The notes beneath the pieces are model-generated. The model searched no databases. It was not told the origin of the DNA and saw only the letters and a program-made list of their open reading frames with translations. Positions 33,212 through 42,806 of a stretch of DNA of 55,003 bases are shown here, piece by piece (the stretch's first letter is position 1; every line of letters starts with the position of its first letter). A program made the position numbers and the translations under genes. This stretch comes from Saprospiraceae bacterium (GTDB lineage Bacteria > Bacteroidota > Bacteroidia > Chitinophagales > Saprospiraceae), in contig JAIBCI010000067.1 of the NCBI GenBank assembly GCA_019694255.1, positions 1 to 55,003 on the forward strand, given 5' to 3'.

Positions 33212-34915
33212 ATGTGGAAGAAATTAGGACTTGGGATAAAAGCGCTGATGCTAGTTGGAATATTGTTATTTGTCAACATTATTGCATCTTATATCCATGG
33301 ATATGTAGACCTGACTGAAGAGAATAGATTTACCTTGACACAGGCCACAAGAAATCTACTTCGTTCGACCAACAATGTCGTTCTCGTACATGTGCTACTC
33401 GAAGGAGATTTTCCTGCCGGCTTTAAGCGACTTCAACAATCCACCAAAGAAATCCTCGACCAGTTTGCGTCTGAATCATCTTATATCGAATATGTTTTTG
33501 AAGATCCCAACGCAGGAAGCGTCGAAGAAATCAACACACGAAGAAAAGAATTGACCAAAGAAGGATTAATTCCCACCAATCTGATGGTGCGAACCGGTTC
33601 CGAAAATAAAGAACAGATCATATTCCCCTACGCGATTTTAAGCCTGGGTGAAAGAAAAGTCGCCGTAAATCTTCTTGAATCAAGTGCCGAATTGAATCAA
33701 GATGAAAACCTTGCCAATTCTATCAGCTTGCTGGAATATAAACTGGCACATGGACTACAAAACCTTCAAACGAAGGAGTTTAAAAATATATTAATTACGA
33801 CAGGACACGGCGAACTGGATAAAGATCAGACACAATCGTTATTCGGCAACCTGGACTTATTTTATAATGTCGGCTATGTTAATCTAGACAGTGTGCCCGT
33901 CCTCAAAAAGGAAATTGATTTGGTCATTATGGCCAAACCTTCCCTGGCGTTTTCTGAAAAGAATAAATTTACACTTGACCAATACATTATGAATGGCGGC
34001 AAGGTTATTTTTTTAATTGACAGACTTGCCATGAGCCTGGACAGTTTGAATACGCGCAAAGAGTATATTCCGGAACCCCTGGAGCTCAATTTGGAAGATT
34101 TATTATTTCGCTATGGATTCAGAATAGAACCTGCGTTTGTACTCGACCTGGAGTGCAGCCGAATTCCACAAGTCATCGGCTCACAGGGTGGAAAGCCTCA
34201 GATAGAGCTTTTCCCCTGGTATTATCACCCACTTCTTTCGGGATATGGTGATCATCCGATTGTTCAGAATATTGACCGGGTCAACAGTGAATTCCCTTCT
34301 TACATCGATACATTAAAAACTAAGACTGGTGTCCGACATACCATACTTATTACTAGTTCACAGTATAGCCGCTATCAATTGTCTCCAACAAAAATCGACT
34401 TCGAAATTCTACATTACAAACCGGATCCTTCCAAATTCAATAAGCCTCATCTTCCGGTTGCAGTTTTGGGCGAAGGTATATTTCCATCACTTTATGAAAA
34501 CCGCGTCGATGAATCAATGAAAAGCAATCTTGCTAATCTTCAACTCGACTTTAAGAATATGAGCAAGCCAACTTCAGTGCTTGTCGTGGCGGATGGAGAT
34601 ATTGCTAAAAATCTCGTTGACAAGGAAACCGGAAAATTTTCACCCCTGGGATATTCCAAGTGGGAAAGAAAGGCTTTCAATGGAAATAAAGATTTCCTTC
34701 TCAATTCCGTAGACTACATGATTAATCCCGATAATGTGCTGGCGGCCAGGTCAAAAGAATTCAGAATCCGACTCCTTGACAGGGTCAAGGCTGAAAATGA
34801 AAAAATGAAGTGGCAGTTAATCAATATTGGACTTCCCATCTTTTTGCTTATTATAACTGGACTGATCAATCACTATATCCGGAAGAAGAAATTCATCAAA
34901 TTGCCTGCAATATGA
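33212..34915 (+). CDS. gldG: GldG, extracytoplasmic ABC-transporter component
   Basis: 567 residues. One helix near residues 9-30, a large extracytoplasmic domain (GldG/ABC-type uncharacterised) with DLTEENRFTLTQATRNLLRS at its start and MNGGKVIFLIDR later, and a C-terminal helix at about 535-555 followed by RKKKF. It works with GldA and GldF. The stop TGA overlaps the next ATG as ATGA. This places the DUF4340 protein as a fourth subunit candidate; comparable gldG-DUF4340 pairs occur in bacteria outside Bacteroidota, as I recall. Confidence 0.92.
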   Translation: MWKKLGLGIKALMLVGILLFVNIIASYIHGYVDLTEENRFTLTQATRNLLRSTNNVVLVHVLLEGDFPAGFKRLQQSTKEILDQFASESSYIEYVFEDPNAGSVEEINTRRKELTKEGLIPTNLMVRTGSENKEQIIFPYAILSLGERKVAVNLLESSAELNQDENLANSISLLEYKLAHGLQNLQTKEFKNILITTGHGELDKDQTQSLFGNLDLFYNVGYVNLDSVPVLKKEIDLVIMAKPSLAFSEKNKFTLDQYIMNGGKVIFLIDRLAMSLDSLNTRKEYIPEPLELNLEDLLFRYGFRIEPAFVLDLECSRIPQVIGSQGGKPQIELFPWYYHPLLSGYGDHPIVQNIDRVNSEFPSYIDTLKTKTGVRHTILITSSQYSRYQLSPTKIDFEILHYKPDPSKFNKPHLPVAVLGEGIFPSLYENRVDESMKSNLANLQLDFKNMSKPTSVLVVADGDIAKNLVDKETGKFSPLGYSKWERKAFNGNKDFLLNSVDYMINPDNVLAARSKEFRIRLLDRVKAENEKMKWQLINIGLPIFLLIITGLINHYIRKKKFIKLPAI

Positions 34916-35943
34916 AAAAAAGATCCACCCTGTTTTATTTTGTTTTATTTGTTTTATCCGGTTCTGTAACTTATTATTTTATAAATTATAAGCAAACTAA
35001 AAACAAATCAAATTCACCCGATAGAGATTTTGCGATAGAAAATATCGATGACGTAGGTAAAATATTTTTAGCGCGAAAGCAGGGAGGCAATATACTCCTT
35101 ACTCGCCAGGAAGATGGCTGGATGGTGAATAACAAATATAAAGTGTTTCCCAACACTATGCAATACATGCTGGAGACTATACACAACCTCAAAATCAAGT
35201 CCATTCCACCACGCAATGCTTACGAAACCATCATGAAGGATTTTGCATCTATTGGTATTAAAGTTGAAATCTACAATCTCAAGCAGGAGCTTATCAAAAC
35301 TTACTACGTTGGCGGCGTGACCAATGATGAAGAAGGACTATACTGTCTTATGAACGGAGCAGTGCAACCCTATATTATGTATCTCGGTCCCTCCCCAACC
35401 AATCTCAGGGTAAGATATGACATTGATGAGCAGGATTGGAGAGACAGAAGCCTGTTGAATGTGAAGACAGAAGACATTGAATCCGCAAGCATGAGTTTTC
35501 CTTATGATTCAGATCGGGATTATACCGTACAACTCAGGAATCAGGAATTCAAAGTTACTGATCAGACGGGCAATATTCTGGCCAACGTGCCAGGCAACCG
35601 CTATATTAACTCATACAAACAGGAGTTTGCGCCAATTAGCACCGAAGCCATTATCAACGATCACAGGGCCAAGGACTCAATTTGCGCCATCAAACCCTAT
35701 GCAGTAATGCAACTGAAGCTTATTAAAAATAACGAACCAATAACTTTAAAATTTTATCCAATTCCTGAACAGAGTGATCAGGCGATCAATATGGAAAAAA
35801 GTTTTCTAGACGCAAGAAATTTTTACAGATTCTATATTTGCAGACAGGACGGAGATTTTCTTCTGATTCAACTTCCGCAGATGAAGAGTATTTTTTTGGA
35901 TCGCAAAGAATTTCTAGACCATTTAAGTAAATCAACTATGTGA
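34912..35943 (+). CDS. DUF4340 domain protein, GldG partner candidate
   Basis: 343 residues from ATG 34912; an in-frame ATG at 34810 would add 34 residues inside gldG and is unlikely. One N-terminal helix (LFYFVLFVLSGSVTYYFI) anchors a soluble domain with FAIENIDDVGKIFLARKQGG and DGWMVNNKYKV..NTMQYMLETI, the start of DUF4340. This family consists of repeated beta-alpha modules and is often encoded with GldG-type genes. It probably sits in the periplasm next to GldFG. The last residue, Met, is followed by TGA, and GTG 35940 of the next gene overlaps it by 4 bases. Confidence 0.85.
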   Translation: MKKRSTLFYFVLFVLSGSVTYYFINYKQTKNKSNSPDRDFAIENIDDVGKIFLARKQGGNILLTRQEDGWMVNNKYKVFPNTMQYMLETIHNLKIKSIPPRNAYETIMKDFASIGIKVEIYNLKQELIKTYYVGGVTNDEEGLYCLMNGAVQPYIMYLGPSPTNLRVRYDIDEQDWRDRSLLNVKTEDIESASMSFPYDSDRDYTVQLRNQEFKVTDQTGNILANVPGNRYINSYKQEFAPISTEAIINDHRAKDSICAIKPYAVMQLKLIKNNEPITLKFYPIPEQSDQAINMEKSFLDARNFYRFYICRQDGDFLLIQLPQMKSIFLDRKEFLDHLSKSTM

Positions 35944-37199
35944 AATATATAACACCCGCGCTTCTTTTATTTTGTTGCGCACTGACACCCTTACACCACA
36001 CTACAGAAGCTAGTACCGCTAACGCTGAAAACTGGGGATTCTTTGCACACCGCCTACTTAACCGTTTGGCAGTTTTCACACTGCCTTCAGCTATGATAGA
36101 TTTCTATAAAAGCAATATTGAGTTTATAGAAGAACATGCCATTGATCCGGATAAGAGAAGATACGCGTTGCGAAATGAAGCACCAAGGCACTTTATAGAT
36201 CTTGATCACTGGGGAGTTAATGGCGCTGCCGATCTTCCTCGTCGCTATGAAGATGCCATTGTTCGCTACGCGCATTTTTTCCTGATCAGCTGCAAAGACA
36301 CGATGTTACTTTTTGACACGAGCGGCACCGACAGTAACCGCACAGATTCGCTCCTCTTTACGCCTGAATTCAAAACAAGAATCACAACCTACCGCAATGG
36401 AATACCTTCGGACAGCATGTCAAACTGGGTTAAACATTACGCAATTTCTGTACAAGATCCAACACACTGGATCGTCAGTGAACCCGGTGTGCAACAATTA
36501 TTCACAGAAATACTTCCATCCGGCACTGCTGTTCTAATCAGGGATCGATTTAGTGTTCATGGTATTCTACCCTATTCGCTGCCATGGTTCTACAAAAGGC
36601 TTGTAAAAGCATTTAGTGAGCAAGATCATGCTAAGATTATCAGGTTGTCCGCGGAAATAGGTCATTATGTTGGAGATGCGCACGTACCATTACATACCTC
36701 AGTCAATTATAATGGTCAACTCACGAATCAGGAAGGTATTCATGCTTTTTGGGAAAGCAGGATTCCGGAACTTTTTGCTGAAAGTGACTTTGACTTTGTC
36801 GTTGGTCGGGCTGATTACATTGAGAATATTGAACAGTATATCTGGCAGGTACTAGACCAATCTCATCATATGGTCCGGCAGGTTCTTGCCATGGAAAAAA
36901 AATTAAGCGGTGAATTTGCTGTTGACAATCAATATTGTTTTGAAACGAGACTTGGCGTAGTAACTAAGTTGCCATGCAAGGAATATGCTGCACGATACAA
37001 TCAATTATTGGACTACCATGTGGAAAAGCGATTTCGCGATTGCATTCACGCGATCGGATCAATTTGGTTTTCTGCTTGGACAGAAGCCGGACAACCTTAT
37101 CTTAACAAGCGTAAACAGGATCATCTTCCTCAGACATTTCCCGAATCAGATCTTCATCCGACGAACAAAGAGGCCTTTCCGGTCAGAGATCATGAATGA
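35940..37199 (+). CDS. Exported S1/P1-nuclease / zinc phospholipase C superfamily protein
   Basis: 419 residues, GTG start. A signal peptide (KYITPALLLFCCALTPL) precedes ENWGFFAH. The trinuclear zinc site of S1/P1 nucleases can be followed: Trp32 and His37 (W-x4-H), the Asp/His of RHFIDLDHWG, His and Asp of GHYVGDAHVPLH (spacing H-x3-D-x5-H as in P1), and a late HAFWE (H-x3-E). The usual free amino group of Trp1 would need cleavage right before Trp32. Whether it cuts nucleic acid or phospholipid cannot be told. It is the last gene of the gldAFG-DUF4340 operon. Confidence 0.82.
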   Translation: MKYITPALLLFCCALTPLHHTTEASTANAENWGFFAHRLLNRLAVFTLPSAMIDFYKSNIEFIEEHAIDPDKRRYALRNEAPRHFIDLDHWGVNGAADLPRRYEDAIVRYAHFFLISCKDTMLLFDTSGTDSNRTDSLLFTPEFKTRITTYRNGIPSDSMSNWVKHYAISVQDPTHWIVSEPGVQQLFTEILPSGTAVLIRDRFSVHGILPYSLPWFYKRLVKAFSEQDHAKIIRLSAEIGHYVGDAHVPLHTSVNYNGQLTNQEGIHAFWESRIPELFAESDFDFVVGRADYIENIEQYIWQVLDQSHHMVRQVLAMEKKLSGEFAVDNQYCFETRLGVVTKLPCKEYAARYNQLLDYHVEKRFRDCIHAIGSIWFSAWTEAGQPYLNKRKQDHLPQTFPESDLHPTNKEAFPVRDHE

Positions 37200-37304
37200 A
37201 GTGCCCGTTTTTACTGACCAATTCACATTACAAAGCATTGATTTATTATTTCCTCGGGCATGGAACATCACCCTCTATCCCTCATCAAATCATTGACTAA
37301 AATA

Positions 37305-40205
37305 TCAATTGCGAATGAGCTTCTGTGTCATTAGAATACCATTTCCGTCCTGAATGATCAGAAGATAAACACCCGGATCCAGGACAGGTTGAATTCTAAC
37401 TGGATTGGGTGAACCATGCATCTTGGCGGACCATACTTCCTCACCCGTGAGGGCAAGAATTTTTATGCGGTATTCATTTGGACTTTCAATGCGCAAGAAA
37501 ATTTCATCCTGAAATGGATTGGGATAGGCATTTATCAGTAATCGGCGATGATCCTTTGAAGCAACCAGGCAATTGACCGTTTTTGTATCAAACTTCACAA
37601 CTTTTTCTTCAGACAGAACAGGATCGCAATCATGAATTAACCTAAGCTCATATTCAGAACAACTGTCAAGATTGCTGATCTGCAACTTATTATCAAACAC
37701 GCTACCCTCAGTCCATAATCCGTAGGGTGTTTTTCTGTACTTATAGTTCATTATATCATTTGCATCTGATTTGGTCAGCTGGAAACTTATGCTGGTCGAA
37801 GTTTTGGTTGTCTCTCTCACCGAGATGACAGGCTGACAGTTTGCATCCACGATACCAACACAATAATCCTCGTATTCGCCAAATTCAATTCCGGAAAAGC
37901 AGGCCGTCGGCGGCGAAATACCGTTTTCGCCATATTTGGCAATCACGCGCAAACGAGTAATTCCAGTTCTAGCAGTCGCAGGTATTACAAAATTGAATTG
38001 GGCCGATCCGACCTTGACAAATCCTTGTGGGATAAGGTTCTCCTGATCTTCAAAGACAGCGTTGTGATTCATATCCAGCCAAGCGGCTATGAAAAGCTGA
38101 CTTGAGTCCAGACTGTACCCAGGTTCAATAATCACCTGATGGGTTGCAGACCGCACCAGATTCCAGCTCATCCCTGTTCCTGCAAAGTTGCCATAACCCA
38201 GATTGTTACCGGTGACATAGGTTTTTTGATCAATTTCCACCGATTCAATCCATTCAAATTCTGAAGCGGGCCTGTCTCGAATGCAGTAATCAATATCATC
38301 GCACTGATCACAACCTGAGGTTCGAAAGGAAATAACTGTTGACGGGATGGACAACTTTTGATCGCATAAAGTATACAATCGCAAATGATACTCCGTACAT
38401 CGCATTAAACCAGTAATGGCAAAGATTGGATCAGTATAATTTTTTACAAGAAAAGAATCAGTTTGATGTTTTGTTTCATCAGTAATGGTATAGAAAAATT
38501 CGGGCAATGAGCCTAAACCCTGAAATTCGATCATGGCATTGTCAAACCCTGTTTCAACAATTTTTATCTGAGCAGGAGGCAAACAACAACCCAGTGTTCG
38601 CAAGACCATAATATTTGAAAAACTGTCTCTGAACCTATCACAGTTGCCCTTGACACGATATTCATAGTCATTGCACTTTTCAAGAATAACGGATTCGTAT
38701 TCTTTGTTGTCCTTGATGATGATCTCATTCCAGAGTACGTCGCCAACCTTGCGATACTGCACCGTGACAGCGCTTAGAATGGCCTGATCTGTTTTAAAAA
38801 AAAGCCTATTGATTCCTGCACGAGCTGAGACCGGCGTAAGTCCCCTCATCATATCATAGATGTTTAAAACACCTCCGCTTGACACCAGATTGACCAAATC
38901 ATTCAGATGACGTACATTTTGTAAAATGATATCCTTTGCGAGTAGTGCCGCAGCTGCCGGGCTTGTTCTGGAGAGGGTTACAACAGCATTACATGGAGCA
39001 CTATACAACAAGGCAATTGCTCCGGCAACATGGGGACTCGCTGCGCTCGTTCCGTTAAAATAACCGAAAGTATTGCCCGAAGCAGTACCAAATACATCTT
39101 CACCATATGCAGCAATCTCGATAGATTTTGGTCCATACCCGGCCCTTCTCACTTTAAGATCCTCGTTATTTATGTTGGTGACGCCAATCAGATAATCGCT
39201 TGCACAATTCGTCGGGAGATCCCCTTCCAGATCCACATTGATATCCAGGTTGGCTGTTGAACAAGCGTTGAGTATACCAACGTTACCCAATGAATCATAC
39301 ATGGCGCACCATATTGGAGATTCCTCAGCCTTTCCATAATCACGTCCCCAGGAACTGTTGGTTGCGACTACGTACGCACCTTTTTTACCTCCTGACTCGT
39401 TATACATCTTTCGCATTTGCAGGGGATAGTTATAACTGAGGACTGCATTGGCTTCATCTCCACCACCCTGTACCATCATGATTTTAACGTTCCAGTTCAC
39501 TCCCGCAACGCCTATCCGGTTATTTCCTTTGGCCCCAATAATTCCGGACACCTGGGTGCCATGATTATTAACTTCGATAGAGTCATTTGATTTGTAGGTA
39601 TTCCAACCTTTATAGTCATCAATATAGCCATTCCCGTCATCATCAATTCCATTGGCAGGTATTTCGCGGTAATTATACCAAATATTACTTTTAAGGTCTC
39701 CATGGGTCTGTTCCAGACCTCCATCCACTACGCATACAACAATCGTATCACCCAGTTCGGTTATTCCTCCAGTTGCTATATCCCAGGCTTTTGTTGTACC
39801 GAAATCAGCCCCCGCGACCCCTCCAAGGCTGCCATCATTGAAATGTTGCCATTGCCGAAAGAAGTAGGTATCATTGGGTATGTTGCGCTCGTGGATCAGG
39901 TGATTTTTCTGAGCCAACAGAACACTAGAATTGGCCTTGAACTCACGGACCAGCTGATCTTCGCCAAGGGAGGCAAAGTCGAATTTTACCAGGTAAATAT
40001 TCATGTGATCAGACAGTTTTTCAGCAGATAGAGGGGACTTTGTATGAATCCTGGTATTCAAAGTATGTCGGATCAATGAGGAAACAGAAGCACCAGGCTT
40101 GAGCATAACAATTACTTCACCCTGCCTGTAATCCAGAGACTGCCCAAAGGTCTGCAAGGCTAAAAGTGTCCAAAAACATGAAACAATTAAAACTCTGAGA
40201 ACCAT
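37305..40205 (-). CDS. Large T9SS-exported S8 subtilisin-like protease
   Basis: 966 residues. Signal peptide to about residue 22, then a prodomain-like part (QGEVIVMLKPGASVSSL). The catalytic triad is intact: VVCVVDGGLEQTHGD for Asp, NNHGTQVSGIIGAKGNN for His, FNGTSAASPHVAGAIALL for Ser. Then come fibronectin III-like domains, a GEVED domain (about 700-830, with AAWLDMNHNAVFEDQEN and CFSGIEFGEYEDYC) and a second fibronectin-like unit. The last 85 residues (INAYPNPFQDEIFLRI to LIRN) form the T9SS sorting domain. It is probably a secreted protease for polymer use or cell-surface processing. Divergent from the SPOR protein, 166 bases apart. Confidence 0.92.
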   Translation of the reverse strand: MVLRVLIVSCFWTLLALQTFGQSLDYRQGEVIVMLKPGASVSSLIRHTLNTRIHTKSPLSAEKLSDHMNIYLVKFDFASLGEDQLVREFKANSSVLLAQKNHLIHERNIPNDTYFFRQWQHFNDGSLGGVAGADFGTTKAWDIATGGITELGDTIVVCVVDGGLEQTHGDLKSNIWYNYREIPANGIDDDGNGYIDDYKGWNTYKSNDSIEVNNHGTQVSGIIGAKGNNRIGVAGVNWNVKIMMVQGGGDEANAVLSYNYPLQMRKMYNESGGKKGAYVVATNSSWGRDYGKAEESPIWCAMYDSLGNVGILNACSTANLDINVDLEGDLPTNCASDYLIGVTNINNEDLKVRRAGYGPKSIEIAAYGEDVFGTASGNTFGYFNGTSAASPHVAGAIALLYSAPCNAVVTLSRTSPAAAALLAKDIILQNVRHLNDLVNLVSSGGVLNIYDMMRGLTPVSARAGINRLFFKTDQAILSAVTVQYRKVGDVLWNEIIIKDNKEYESVILEKCNDYEYRVKGNCDRFRDSFSNIMVLRTLGCCLPPAQIKIVETGFDNAMIEFQGLGSLPEFFYTITDETKHQTDSFLVKNYTDPIFAITGLMRCTEYHLRLYTLCDQKLSIPSTVISFRTSGCDQCDDIDYCIRDRPASEFEWIESVEIDQKTYVTGNNLGYGNFAGTGMSWNLVRSATHQVIIEPGYSLDSSQLFIAAWLDMNHNAVFEDQENLIPQGFVKVGSAQFNFVIPATARTGITRLRVIAKYGENGISPPTACFSGIEFGEYEDYCVGIVDANCQPVISVRETTKTSTSISFQLTKSDANDIMNYKYRKTPYGLWTEGSVFDNKLQISNLDSCSEYELRLIHDCDPVLSEEKVVKFDTKTVNCLVASKDHRRLLINAYPNPFQDEIFLRIESPNEYRIKILALTGEEVWSAKMHGSPNPVRIQPVLDPGVYLLIIQDGNGILMTQKLIRN

Positions 40206-40371
40206 AGAACCAAATTATTTGATGTCAGAAAAATTAAACCAGCAGCAATGATCATACCAAGGCGTCATTTAATTCAATATATATTAAAAATAATCGTCAT
40301 TTATAAACAAAATATAAAAAAATCACATATATTAGCGCTTTATTTATAATACTTTTAATTCAAAGCTCAAT

Positions 40372-42285
40372 ATGAAAACTCACGCAATTCTGTTATTTCT
40401 GGTGCTGATAATCCCAATTCGGGGGTTTGGTCAGACTGAACTGGAAAAAGCAAAATCACTGGCATCCAATCAACAGTATGCCAAAGCAATAAAGTTATTG
40501 GAAAACCTGCACAGCCAATTTCCTCTTGACGCCAATATTGAATTGGAACTTGCCCGTGCCTATAGGAATAACGGACAAATTACCCAATCGTTAACGATTT
40601 ATGGCAAATTAAGCTATACAGATCCGGTTAATCCAGTGGCAATTCTGGAATATGGTGATATTTTAAGGACAGAATCAGAATTCAAACTCGCCAAAGAGCA
40701 ATACCTGCGATACGCGCAGTACAATAAAGCCTTAGGAATTCAAAACGCAGCCGCCTGTGACTTTGCCCTTCAGGAATTGGGAAAGTCCAAAAACTGCGAG
40801 CTTGAATATCTCAAAGACCGCAGCAACCAGGCCATCGTCTACAAGGATGAAGTCATAACCAATTCCAAAGAACTTGATAAAATAGTTCTTAAAGAGGCTG
40901 TCAAGGCAAACCCTTCTGCGCCAGTGTTGACCGTTAAATCCGCTACATCCTCCAAAAAACTACAGGAAATTCTTGGCACCCATAGCCTTGAAAACACCAA
41001 TCTTTCCTTCAATGAAGATGGAAATCAGGTTGCCTATAGTCAATCCGGAGCAATACATTCCAACGGATCTTCCGCTGAGATCATTAATCGGGAAATCTAT
41101 TTTGCAGCAGTCGATGACCAAGGCAATTGGTCCTCAGTCACGGCCTTTCCCTATAATAATCCTTCTTACTCTGTTTGTTATCCCAGTCTCGCCAATAATG
41201 GTAATACTTTATACTTTTCATCCAATATGGCTGGAGGCTTTGGATCCTATGATTTATACGTCAGTCACAAAATTAAGCAGCAATGGACCAGCCCAGTTAA
41301 TCTCGGCGCAATAATCAATACTCCTGGAAATGAAATTTGCCCTTTCTACAAATCTGGCGACCTTTTCTTCTCCTCGGACTGGCACAAGGGATTCGGAGGA
41401 TTTGATGTATTCCGGACAAATCAACTTGGTCTGGCCTGGTCTGATATTCAAAATCTGGGAAGCTGTGTCAACTCAGCTTCAGACGACTATAACTTCATAC
41501 TAGATAAAAATAACGACGGTTACTTTAACTCCAACAGAGGCAATTCCAGTGATGGAAGAGATATTTGCAAAACATCTCGCCTGCTTTTAAAATCAAATAA
41601 CCCGGAAATTCAGGCTATTTCTTCAGAAGACGTTGGTATCAAATCTGCATTACTGCTTAGCCCGCAGGAAGAAGTAAGCTATCAGAATGATAATATTTTG
41701 CAAAGCGTTGACGATCCTGCTATTGGTTTCTTACCGAAAGAAGTGCAAAACACAAAACTTTATTTTGTTCAAATTGCCGCTATGTCAAACTATACTGCTG
41801 CTGCAGAGGCGCGACTAAAGAATTATACAAAATACGGCAATGTGTACAAAACAATTGAAGGCAATTTAACCAAGGTGCGAATCGGTGGTTACAATAATCT
41901 GAATGAGGCCCTTGCACTAATGAAAGTTCTCCGTAAAAACGGGTTCAAAGATCTTTTTGTAGTTGCAGATATCCCTACCGAAGGCCGCTGCATACTGATA
42001 TATAAATCAAATGCCGATTTTGCCAACGCCACGGCTGAACCAGCAGAAGGTAAATTAAAAATACGTGTTGCAGAGTTCAAGGCTCCTGATTGGTTTGACA
42101 GTAGTAAAATAAATGACCTTGGCAAAATCGAACACTGGACAAAAAATGGATGGACCATCATTGTATTGGGTTCTTTTAATACACCGTCAGAAGCGATAAC
42201 GGCTTTGGATAAAGTGAGAGAACGAGGTTTCAAAGAAGCTTATATTGTAGTAGAAGAGAATGGAAGGCTGTATCGGCAGAACTAA
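40372..42285 (+). CDS. TPR / PD40 beta-propeller / double SPOR protein (PorE-like)
   Basis: 637 residues with a signal peptide (LFLVLIIPIRGFGQ). Residues 22-130 hold TPR repeats (AKSLASNQQYAKAIKLLENL). Residues 205-350 carry WD40-like PD40 repeats such as YPSLANNGNTLYFSSNMAGGFGSYDLYV and GDLFFSSDWHKGFGGFDVF. Residues about 460-535 (LYFVQIAAMSNYTAAAEARLKNY...) and 560-637 match SPOR domains, which bind bare peptidoglycan strands. PorE of the T9SS has TPR, propeller and an OmpA-type anchor; here SPOR would take the anchoring role. It is likely periplasmic, attached to the wall. A strong terminator follows. Confidence 0.85.
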   Translation: MKTHAILLFLVLIIPIRGFGQTELEKAKSLASNQQYAKAIKLLENLHSQFPLDANIELELARAYRNNGQITQSLTIYGKLSYTDPVNPVAILEYGDILRTESEFKLAKEQYLRYAQYNKALGIQNAAACDFALQELGKSKNCELEYLKDRSNQAIVYKDEVITNSKELDKIVLKEAVKANPSAPVLTVKSATSSKKLQEILGTHSLENTNLSFNEDGNQVAYSQSGAIHSNGSSAEIINREIYFAAVDDQGNWSSVTAFPYNNPSYSVCYPSLANNGNTLYFSSNMAGGFGSYDLYVSHKIKQQWTSPVNLGAIINTPGNEICPFYKSGDLFFSSDWHKGFGGFDVFRTNQLGLAWSDIQNLGSCVNSASDDYNFILDKNNDGYFNSNRGNSSDGRDICKTSRLLLKSNNPEIQAISSEDVGIKSALLLSPQEEVSYQNDNILQSVDDPAIGFLPKEVQNTKLYFVQIAAMSNYTAAAEARLKNYTKYGNVYKTIEGNLTKVRIGGYNNLNEALALMKVLRKNGFKDLFVVADIPTEGRCILIYKSNADFANATAEPAEGKLKIRVAEFKAPDWFDSSKINDLGKIEHWTKNGWTIIVLGSFNTPSEAITALDKVRERGFKEAYIVVEENGRLYRQN

Positions 42286-42310
42286 ATGAGTTTTTTCAAA
42301 TATTTTTTAG

Positions 42311-42341
42311 AAGCCTGATCCTGTATCAGGCTTTTTTTTTT
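42311..42341 (+). terminator. Intrinsic terminator after the SPOR gene
   Basis: Stem AAGCCTGAT (42311-42319) with ATCAGGCTT (42325-42333), 5-base loop, followed by a run of ten T to 42341. It starts 26 bases after the stop. Confidence 0.92.
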
Positions 42342-42368
42342 ACAAAAAACCAAAAGCGAAAAAATAAA

Positions 42369-42791
42369 ATGGAAACATGGATTTGGTATGCATTGTTTTC
42401 TGCAATTTTTGCCGGATTGACTTCGGTGCTGGCAAAATTTGGGATGAGTCAGTTGAATGCTGACCAGGCGCTCTCAATAAGGGTGTTCACGATTGCATTC
42501 ATAGTCATTGGTGTGCTTATTTGGAATCATCGGAGCAGTGCATTTAAGAATATCACAAACCATGATTTGCTATTGTTGATTGGCTCAGGAATTACCACTT
42601 CGCTGAGTTGGATTTTTTACTATAGGGCCATGAAAGACGGGCTTGTCAGTTACGTGGCCAGCATTGACAAATTAAGCATTGTCATCACTTTAGTCTTGTC
42701 TTTTTTAGTACTTAAAGAACCACTGAATACCAAAGTAATTGTTGGTACTTTGTTAATTGTAGCAGGCGTAGCTGTCCTTTTATTCAAATAA
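42369..42791 (+). CDS. Half-size EamA-family transporter
   Basis: 140 residues with five predicted membrane helices, equal to one EamA (DMT) repeat; full transporters have two. Motifs: WYALFSAIFAGLTSVLAKFG, ISLSW-like SLSWIFYYRAMKDG, and ASIDKLSIVITLVLSFLVL with LLIVAGVAVLLFK at the end. It probably works as a dimer in the inner membrane, exporting a small metabolite. It is a single gene placed after a terminator, with no TAnnTTTG box in the 27 bases before its ATG. It converges on pdhB 15 bases away. Confidence 0.85.
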   Translation: METWIWYALFSAIFAGLTSVLAKFGMSQLNADQALSIRVFTIAFIVIGVLIWNHRSSAFKNITNHDLLLLIGSGITTSLSWIFYYRAMKDGLVSYVASIDKLSIVITLVLSFLVLKEPLNTKVIVGTLLIVAGVAVLLFK

Positions 42792-42806
42792 CACCCGACG
42801 GAAAAA

